This document shows, piece after piece, positions 49,172 through 57,105 of a DNA stretch of 64,000 nt (the first letter of the stretch is position 1; the number at the start of each line of letters is the position of its first letter). The notes below the pieces were generated by a model. It was not told the DNA's origin, made no database searches, and worked only from the letters and a program-made list of their open reading frames with translations. The translations under genes were made by a program, and so were the position numbers. The DNA lies in assembly GCF_041146395.1 (NCBI RefSeq), contig NC_091009.1, positions 4,397,001 to 4,461,000 of the forward strand, given 5' to 3'. This DNA comes from Eulemur rufifrons. Taxonomy: Eukaryota > Chordata > Mammalia > Primates > Lemuridae.

Positions 49172-49908
49172 TGTATCAGTTTCCTATCGCTAGTGTAAGA
49201 AATTACCACACTTGGTGGCTTAGACCAACACTAAGATATTATCTTTTACAGTTTTCCCTCTTTTTTTATAGACAGCGTCTTGCTATGTTGCCCAGGATGG
49301 AGTCAAACTCCTGGGCTCCAGTGATCCTCCCACCACAGTTGTCTGAGCAGCTGGAATTATAAGTCTGAGCCCATGTGCCTGGCTGCAAATGTGTGTTAGC
49401 TTAAATGTGTTCTACACAGGTCTCACTGGGCTGAAATCAAGGTGTCTGCAGGACTGCATTACTTTCTAGAGCTGGAGGGTAGAATCCATTTGTTGTTTTT
49501 GTTTTTTTGTTTTTTAGTATTCAGGTTGTTGCCAGAATTCAGTTCTTTGTGATTGTAGGACCAAGGTTTCTATTTCCTTGCTGGCTGTTCGTTGGGGACC
49601 ATTCCCAGCTTCTAGAGGCCATCCCTGACTTTGGCTACTTCCCCCATCTTCACAGCCTGCAAAAAGGAATTGAGTCCCTTTCGTGCTTTGAATCTCTCCT
49701 GCCTCTTCTCCCGTCTCCTCTCTCTGACATCAGCCAGTGTTCTCTACTGTTTAGATTGTGCCCTCCTGCATAATTCAGGATAATCTCCCTATTTTAAGAT
49801 CCATAACCTTAACGGCATCTGCCAAGTCCCTTTGCTGTGTAATGTGACATATTCACAGGTCCCAGGGGCCAGGGTGCGGACACCTTTGGGGGCTATTTGG
49901 CTGACCAC
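49172..49908 (+). mobile_element. MaLR/MLT1-like LTR interrupted by a SINE monomer
   Basis: It starts 'tgtatcagtttcctatcgc' with 'ttaccacacttggtggctt', resumes after the SINE with 'tctcactgggctgaaatca' and 'aaggtgtctgcaggactgc', and later has 'aggataatctccctatttt', 'gtgacatattcacaggtcc' and an end 'gctgaccacac'. Old LTR, family not fixed. Confidence 0.65.
49258..49384 (-). mobile_element. Monomeric Alu-related SINE, antisense, inside the LTR
   Basis: The text 'cttgctatgttgcccagga', 'actcctgggctccagtgat' and 'gcccatgtgcctggct'. Diverged. Confidence 0.7.
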
Positions 49909-49909
49909 A

Positions 49910-50655
49910 CCTCAGAACCAAATACCACAGGCGACTTCGCCTTTACCCCAAGCATGATCGCACCCACGCGTCAGACTGGCTCTCCGCGTGTTGCCGCCGT
50001 GTTGAGGGATTCGCAGCCGGGCTGCACGCGCTCTTCGCCTCCGCCCTGCGCTGTGAAACGACTGATTGTCGGGGTTAAAACACAGATTCTGCTGAGTCAG
50101 CGGAGATACGAGGAAGTCACTAAAGCAGTCAAACGTACATTTTTAAAAAGTTATCAAAACCCACGCACTAGCATCTGCGTCACTTTCAAGTGACAGCGTT
50201 CAGGAGCCGCGTGCTCGTGGGGACGGCGGTTGGAGTGGGACGGCGCTGCTGGCGGCACGACTGGCGGGGTCTCTGTGGGCTCCCTCGGGGCTGCTGGTCT
50301 GTCCCTGTGCGTCAGGCGGTGACTGGTATTCTAAGAGTAGACCCGGTGGTCACCTCGGTCCAATCGAAACAAAAACTGAGGCAGCTTATGTTGGAATGCT
50401 TCTCTTAAAAACAGTTGTGCCTCACGACAGAGCTTCAACATCAAAAACCTACCCATCAGAGCTGCTCATCCCAGCAGAAAAGGCCTACACCCCACGGGAA
50501 GCCACATGGTTTGTCGCACGGGGGATAAGCCCGGTCCCTCTAGGCTGAGTAAGCGCAGTCGCGCCCCGGGCTGGATAGCCAGGAAGTGCCAGCGTTTCCG
50601 AGAAGTTTGATATGGCAAGAAGCTGGAAGAGGCACCAATTCTGGAAATCTGGGTG
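49910..50655. other. Non-array sequence flanking the 5S cluster
   Basis: Not repetitive within the window and richer in CpG than the region to its left. It contains a tgctgagtcagcg palindrome-like site near 50090 (AP-1/Maf-type). No gene is recognised; two plus-strand frames (98 and 72 codons) have no domain. Confidence 0.45.
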
Positions 50656-51953
50656 AAAGGGAGAGGCTTTCTTTCCTTTTTAAATGTCATCACAGCCACA
50701 TCATTCCATCTAAAAGCTTAGCCGTATTAGAGATCACAGCAAGGACTTACTCAATGTTTGCGTTTCCCTGAGACACATACACTCATTTCAGTTTCTTTGA
50801 ATCCAGTCCAAATACAGTACATACCTTGTGACTGGTTGAGATGTCTTTTGAAAGAGTGTCTATACATCCCAGCTAGTTGGGGGCAGTCCTGGTTGTCACC
50901 ATTTCACTTTGGTTCCCACCGCTGTCCACAGTGACCCGAGTTATTTCGGCATTGTTATGGGTTTAATCGTGGATTTAAACCTCTTTAACGTGTTTCAATA
51001 TCCTGCCATTATTATACTTCCTGGTGATCAAACTGTCCTGTGTTTGGCAAACGAGAGTCCACTCATTCTGGTTCCTGTGTCTTTTGACATGACCCTCGTC
51101 CAGTTGGATATCAGAGCATCCACGCTGCCCAGTAGGAGAAGCGTCCGTTTCCCGCCCGACACGTGAAGTCAGCCTATGTCTCCAGTAAGTCTTAGGATCG
51201 TTTAATAACAACGGTTGGCGGAGACCACGATCTAGATGCTGGTGAGATGCACTACTGTTGAGTTTGTACCTATGTGTCAGCACTTTCCATGGAAGAAGTA
51301 AAAAAGATTAAAGAGAAACACATTGTGTTTACACGGATAATCCAAATTCAAACTGAGAACGGAGAGGGTTTTTTTTTTAATCTACTTTACCGATTTCACT
51401 TCATTCTCTCACACCCAAATTGCAAGTTCTCAAAGACACCAACAGCATTTCTTTGTTGCATGGTCCCACAGAATAATCGCAGCCATTCACCATATAACCG
51501 TGGACTGCTTCCTATTGCATGAAGTAGGAAAGGCGAGGAAGGAACTTTCCACTTTTCTGGCTCCACGGTGAAAATGTAAGAGCTGCTGTGGCCGAAGCCA
51601 GTCTGCTCATGTCCAGGGAGCTCTGGGCCATGTCCCAGTCCTTTGGAATATTTCCGTGGGCCTTGATGTGAGCTCCTGCAGTTTGTAGAATGTGCTAAGT
51701 CACACACTGTCCTCTGTGCTTTGAATAGATGTAATATGGAGTGTTTGATGTTTGTTGTCATTGGTCTGTGTGTTTGTGGCAAAGTGTGGAGTGTTTGATG
51801 TGTATGTAGCAGGTAGCGAGCAAGGCCCTGTAGGCTACGGGGTTGCAGGAGGGCGCGGGGGCCGGGGTGTGGGGGGCGTGGTGGGGGGGACGCTGGGCCC
51901 TGAAGGCCCCGTAGCAGCTCGGTCTCTTGAGGCGTGCGGGGAGGGCCGCCGCC
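50656..51953 (+). repeat. Array-edge spacer, related to the upstream flank of B-type 5S genes
   Basis: It aligns along its length with 54253-55567 and 59290-60603, the 1.3 kb before B-type genes, but with scattered substitutions and small indels. It nevertheless precedes an A-type gene body. Confidence 0.9.
51921..51933 (+). promoter_or_regulatory. 5S upstream D-box-like element (copy 1)
   Basis: GGTCTCTTGAGGC at -33 to -21. It differs by C to T at its third base from the GGCCTCTTGAGGC of the other four copies. It sits where the mammalian 5S D box is known to lie. Confidence 0.65.
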
Positions 51954-52074
51954 GTGTACGGCCATACCACCCTGAACGCGCCCGATCTCGTCTGATCTCG
52001 GAAGCTAAGCAGGGTCGGGCCCGGTTAGTACTTGGATGGGAGACCGCCTGGGAATACCGGGTGCCGTAGGCTTT
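51954..52074 (+). rRNA. RN5S: 5S ribosomal RNA gene, copy 1 (A type, edge copy)
   Basis: 5S rRNA is the Pol III-transcribed RNA of the large ribosomal subunit. This 121-base copy matches the primate gene except C3G, T69C and T112C. T69C and T112C are shared with copies 3 and 5. C3G is private and would break the C3-G116 pair of helix I. Boxes A (about 50-64) and C (about 80-97) are unchanged; T69 lies in the intermediate element. A T5 terminator follows at 52072-52076. Confidence 0.96.
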
Positions 52075-52076
52075 TT
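52072..52076 (+). terminator. Pol III T5 terminator, 5S copy 1
   Basis: TTTTT directly at the gene end. Confidence 0.9.
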
Positions 52077-55000
52077 GCTTTGCTTTGCCTCGTTTTCTGT
52101 CCCGTCCCCCTGGGCTGGGAACGGGGGGGGGGGGGTTCCTCCGTCCACCTCGGCTGGGAAGGAGGGGGCCCCTCCGCCATCCTCGCCCGCCCCCCGCTGC
52201 CGCCCCCGGCCGGCCCGGACCCTGCCCCTGCCCCGTGGCCCCTGGAGAGAAGGTCAGATTTGAGATGTGGAGGCTCAGTGCCCGAGGCTGTCGCCCCTCA
52301 CACACCTGCCGCAGGTCCGGGTCTCCGGAACGAACTTCTCACCCACCGGCTCTGAATTCAGGACAGATTCTAAAGTTGTCCAAGTAGATGACCACGTTAC
52401 CCTACGAAAGGAGAAATTTGATCTTATCCATAGGTGCAGAAGAATAGAATCGCAACAGTTGGCTATTCATTCACGGTAAAATAATTTCAGAATCCAGATG
52501 AGAAGACATGTAGAAACACTTTTCAAAAGCCTAAATCTTTAGGAAGTATTCTTAGGGATTAAGAAGTTAAAACATTCTTTCGAAAGTCACGAGCAAGACC
52601 AGGGTGTTGATATGAAATTCTTCTGTTCAATACTGCAAGAGACGCTCTGAAAATATACTAAAACAAGGGAAAACACTAATAATATATGGGAAAGGAAAAT
52701 CACCTTTTTCATTTTCCTCACCTCCTACGGTTCTCAAAACAGAATGTTTGCCCGTATGCGTGGGAGACCTGTAGAAATCCTAAGTGAGTCCGGCAAGATA
52801 GCTCTATAGGAAATCAACATTCAATCGATAGATCCAATATTTCTTATTGCCCAGCAAATACACAATAATGAATGCAATTTTTAAAAAGGATAACATTCAA
52901 CGTCCCAGAAAAATCTCCATAGCGCCTGCGGGACAAAGGTGCCACCTTAGAGGGAAAACTTAGGAAAAACATCAATGATGGCCCAAATCGATGAAGAGCC
53001 TATACTATATTCCTAGATAGAGGGACACAGAGTCCCCAAACTAATCACTTCCCCCAAATTAATAAATAATCAAATTTAAACAGGGTTTATAAGTAGGAAT
53101 TCACAATCTGTTTCTTTCTCTTTTTCTTTTAATTTGGGAAATGGATATGTTAAAGAATAATCACCATCATCATAATTGTCATTATGATGATTATTATATC
53201 AAATCGAATTAACTGTACCAAAACTCTACCACTCACCTTATAAAAATGGGAGTTTAGTCATATGTCGGAAGCCGCCGTGTATCATTTTCTGAGGGCATGG
53301 AACCAAAAAAAAAAAAACAAAAAAAACCAAAAAGACTTCTCCCAAACAAATCCCATCTCGACCGTCATCCTTTTCCTTTTAAAGGTTTTGCTCTGTGTTC
53401 TAGGACTATGTCGTTGAGGTAGTTTGTTCATTTCACAGTTTATATGATACATGTGGAATCATTCTGGGTAACTTGTGTTCCAGGGGAAACCTTCTGTTTG
53501 GAGAATACCCCTTGCTTACACAGGAAGCTGCAGTTCATCAGCACTTCTGTAGAACGGCACTGCACGAATGAATCGAAATATCTTTAACCGACCTTTGACT
53601 AGGTCCATGTACACGGGGCTCCCGTGAGTATTGCTCTAGATGTTTCCTGGTCACATGTGCCCTATCTTCTCTCTGGTACGTGCCACTCAGAGAATATGCT
53701 TGCTCCTAAATCATGCCAGTGTTTGTTCATATCCATTTATGCTACATTGTTTTCCAAATGGTTCTATAATTTCACCTCCCATATCAGCAGTGTGCGTGTA
53801 AGTGATTTCCCTCCAGCCAACACAGTGATCCAGTATTTTTAAGTTTCCTCAATCTGGTGAGTTTGAAACTACATCTTGCTTCATTTTTCATTTTGTATTT
53901 CCTTGATTAATAATGAGGATACAGTGTCAAATGCTTATGAAGCCCATTAAACGTAGATATTGTGTAATAGTAATATTTTCCCAATTATATGCGCTACAGA
54001 TACCTTGTCCTGTTTGCAACTTGTTTTTTTTTTTTTTTTACCCTGTTTATGATATCTTTTGAGACTTTTTATTATGGAAAATTTGAAATATAAACAAAAA
54101 CAGAAAGAGTAGTAGAATATGTACTCACCACCCTGACTCAAGAAATGACCAAGCCTTGGCCAGAGCTTGTTTCTTTTATACCCCTCCTACCTTAAGTTCA
54201 TGATCCCCTTAATCATATCCCTCCGTCGATAAAAAGTCACTATGTTTCTATCAAAGGTAGAGGCTTCCTTTCCTTTTTAAATGTCATCACAGCCACATCA
54301 TTCCATCTAAAAACTTAGCCGTATTAGAGATCACAGCAAGGACTTACTCAATGTTTGCGTTTCCCTGAGACACATACACTCATTTCAGTTTCTTTGAATC
54401 CAGTCCAAATACAGTACATACCTTGTGACTGGTTGAGATGTCTTTTGAAAGAGTGTCCATACATCCCAGCTAGTTGGGGGCAGCCCCGGTTGTCACCATT
54501 TCACTTTGGTTCCTACCGCTGTCCACAGTGACCCGAGTGATTTCGGCATTGTTATGGGCTTAATCGTGGATTTAAACCTCTTTAACGTGTTTCACTATCT
54601 TGCCATTATTATACTTCCTGGTGATCAAACTGTCCTGTGTTTGGCAAACGAGAGTCCACTCATTCTGGTTCCTGTGTCTCTTGACATGACCCTCGTCCTG
54701 TTGGATATCAGAGCATCCACGCCGCCCAGTAGAAGAGGCGTCCATTTCCCGCCCCAGACTTGAAGTCAGCCTATGTCTCCAGTAAGTCTTAGGACCGTTT
54801 AATAACAACGGTTGGTGGGGACCACGATCTAGATGCTGGTGAGATGCACTACTGTTGAGTTTGTACCTATGTGTCAGCACTTTCCATGGAAGAAGTAAAA
54901 AAAGATTAAAGAAAAACACATTGACTTGACGCTGATAATCCAAAATTCAAACTGAGAACGGAGAGTTTTTTTTACTCTACTTTACCGATTTCACTTCATT

Positions 55001-55567
55001 CTCTCACCCCCAAATTGCAAGTTCTCAAAGACACCCACAGCATGTCTTTTTTGCATGATCCCACAGAATAATCGTAGCCATTCACCATATAACCGTGGAC
55101 TGCTTCCTACTGCATGAAGGAGGAAAGGCGAGGAAGGAGCTTTCTACTTTTCTGGCTCCACGGTGAAAACGTAAGAGCTGCTGTGGGCCGAAGCCAGTCT
55201 GCTCATGTCCAGGGAGCTCCGGGCCATGTCCCACTGCTTTGGAATATTTCCCTGGGCCTTGATGTGAGCTCCTGCAGTTTGTAGAATGTGCTAAGTCACA
55301 CATTGTCCTCCGTTTGTGTCCTGGGTGGTTTGAATAGATGTGATAGGGAGTGTTTGATTTTTGTTGTCATGGGTCTATGTGTTAGTGGCAAAGTGCGGAG
55401 TGTTTGATGTGTAGGTAGCAGGTAGCGAGCAAGGCCCTGAAGGCTACGGGGCTGCAGGAGGGCGCGGGGGGCGGGGGGTGGGGGGCGTGGTGGTGGGGAG
55501 GCGCTGGGCCCGGAGGGCCGCATAGCAGCAGCTCGGCCTCTTGAGGCGTCCAGGGAGGGCCGCCGCT
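52075..55567 (+). repeat. Long (A-to-B) 5S spacer, first copy
   Basis: It begins GC-rich for about 250 bases and then becomes AT-rich with old L1-like antisense text (53400-54140 and 54490-54740). A poly-T of about 16 lies at 54024. 52075-52545 is clearly diverged from the equivalent 57104-57570. From about 52546 on the two are nearly identical. Confidence 0.93.
55535..55547 (+). promoter_or_regulatory. 5S upstream D-box-like element (copy 2)
   Basis: GGCCTCTTGAGGC at -33 to -21 relative to the 5S start at 55568. Confidence 0.7.
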
Positions 55568-55690
55568 GTCTACGGCCATACCACCCTGAACGCGCCCGAT
55601 CTCGTCTGATCTCGGACGAGCTAAGCAGGGTCGGGCCTGGTTAGTACTTGGATGGGAGACCGCCTGGGAATACCGGGTGCTGTAGGCTTT
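55568..55690 (+). rRNA. RN5S: 5S ribosomal RNA gene, copy 2 (B type, two-base insertion)
   Basis: Identical to the canonical primate sequence (T69, T112) except for an extra CG at 55617-55618, between positions 49 and 50, making it 123 bases. The insertion falls at the 5' edge of box A and near loop B/helix III. It probably impairs folding or TFIIIA recognition, or it may be a sequencing error. T5 terminator at 55688-55692. Confidence 0.94.
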
Positions 55691-55692
55691 TT
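55688..55692 (+). terminator. Pol III T5 terminator, 5S copy 2
   Basis: TTTTT directly at the gene end. Confidence 0.9.
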
Positions 55693-55977
55693 GCCTCTTC
55701 TTTTGTCCCGCCCGCTATCCCGTGGGGGGTCGGGGGTGGGGGTCCCCCTCCCTCCGCCCTCCGCGCCGCTCTCCCCACCGGCCCCCGGACCGGCCGCCCG
55801 CGCCGCCCGCTGCCCCCGCCCGGGGCTTCCTTCCCTCTGCCCCGCTGCAGCAGCACCGCCAGGCGGCGGCAGCGGCGCAGCATCCCAGCCGTTTCCGTTC
55901 CGCCAGCAGCCGAGCCCCAGCCCTGGGCCCACACCGGGCCGGGCGGCGGGATCCCTAAGTGCTGCTGGGTCTCCTCT

Positions 55978-56013
55978 CCACCACCACCACCACCACCACC
56001 ACCACCACCACCA
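55978..56013 (+). repeat. (CCA)12 trinucleotide tract
   Basis: Twelve CCA units. The homologous tract at 61011-61046 has the same count. Confidence 0.95.
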
Positions 56014-56766
56014 CCCACCCACCTCCCCCCCCTCCCGCGGACGCCCGTCCCCCGCACTCCGGGACATCCCCTACACACGGCGCGGGACAGCCCACGGCGG
56101 CAAACCGGCCCCAGGGCCCCGGGACCCCCAGCCCACCGTGGACTTCCTCTCCGCTGCACACTCGGGCCTCAGGCCCGGGCCTCAGGCTGGGCGGGCTCCT
56201 CGCCGGGACTCCCGAGAGACACACACCGGCGCACCGCACAGGGCACGTCGCCGGCCACCCGGGCAGAGAGGACACACAACAGCACACGGAGCACACGCAC
56301 CCAAACCCAAAGGACCCACCGGCCCCCCGACCCATGGCTACCCACCCCAAACCCCGGCCCACCGAGCAACAGGATAGCCGGCTGCGGCCCCCCACCCCCG
56401 CGAGGGGGCTGCTGGCACATGCAGGCCCTGACGGCAATCCGGGCAGAACAGTCCTCCCCAGACGGGGGTGGGGTGGCGGGGTGGGGGGGACACTGCACGT
56501 CTTCAGGCCCTCGGGGCGAAGGAGCAGCCGCAGGGCCCTGCCTCCTTGTCCTGGCCCTGCCCCAAAGGCCCTCCCCACCGTGCCCTGGCGTGGGGCGGCG
56601 GAGGGCTCTCTCTCGCGCACTCTCGGGCTCTGGCCCTCCGTCCCCACGCGTGGAAGTCAGACCCTGCGCGCGTGCCCGTGGGTCTGCTCCTTGGGGTGTG
56701 GGACGGTGGTGCGTCCGTGGTTTGGGTGGGGGAGGGGTGTGCGCGCGAGACCCGCCAGGTTCCGCC

Positions 56767-56871
56767 TGCCCCCGCCCCCTCCCAACCCCCCCCCGCCCCC
56801 TCCCAAACCCCCCCCGCCCCCTCCCAACCCGCCCCCGCCCCCGCCCCCGCCCCCCGCCCCCCGCCCCCCGT
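56767..56871 (+). repeat. C-rich minisatellite-like block (G-quadruplex potential on minus strand)
   Basis: Repeated cccctcccaac and ccccgcccc units with more than four runs of four or more C. The minus strand therefore has several G4-capable runs. It lies about 110-215 bases upstream of A-type 5S copy 3. Confidence 0.85.
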
Positions 56872-56949
56872 ACGGACAGGCGGGCTAGCGAAGTGGCAGG
56901 GCGGCCGGAGGGAGCCGACTGGGCAGGGAGGGCCGCGTAGCAGCAGCTC

Positions 56950-56962
56950 GGCCTCTTGAGGC
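56950..56962 (+). promoter_or_regulatory. 5S upstream D-box-like element (copy 3)
   Basis: GGCCTCTTGAGGC at -33 to -21 relative to 56983. Confidence 0.7.
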
Positions 56963-56982
56963 GTCCGGGGAGGGCCGCCGCC

Positions 56983-57103
56983 CTCTACGGCCATACCACC
57001 CTGAACGCGCCCGATCTCGTCTGATCTCGGAAGCTAAGCAGGGTCGGGCCCGGTTAGTACTTGGATGGGAGACCGCCTGGGAATACCGGGTGCCGTAGGC
57101 TTT
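56983..57103 (+). rRNA. RN5S: 5S ribosomal RNA gene, copy 3 (A type)
   Basis: 121 bases with the A-type T69C and T112C plus a private G1C at the first transcribed base, which would break the G1-C118 pair. Internal control boxes A and C are intact. T5 terminator at 57101-57105. Confidence 0.96.
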
Positions 57104-57105
57104 TT
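57101..57105 (+). terminator. Pol III T5 terminator, 5S copy 3
   Basis: TTTTT directly at the gene end. Confidence 0.9.

Larger units (their letters stand above)
55691..56982 (+). repeat. Short (B-to-A) GC-rich 5S spacer, first copy
   Basis: Strongly GC- and CpG-rich. It contains (CCA)12 at 55978-56013, a doubled gggcctcaggc near 56163-56190, and a C-rich block of cccctccc/ccccgcc units at about 56767-56871. A 430-codon frame (55648-56940) begins inside the 5S gene and reads low-complexity proline/arginine, so it is not a gene. Confidence 0.93.

Noticed and set aside
53624..53842. 72-codon frame repeated identically in three long spacers, and similar repeated frames at 54506, 59542 and others
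   Set aside because: Identity reflects homogenisation of the whole spacer, including non-coding parts. There is no bias toward synonymous change and no known domain.
55648..56940. 430-codon open frame (and overlapping 241- and 309-codon frames) in the short 5S spacer
   Set aside because: It starts inside the 5S gene and has proline/arginine/histidine low-complexity composition from GC-rich and CCA repeats. Other frames are open on both strands too, and there is no domain.
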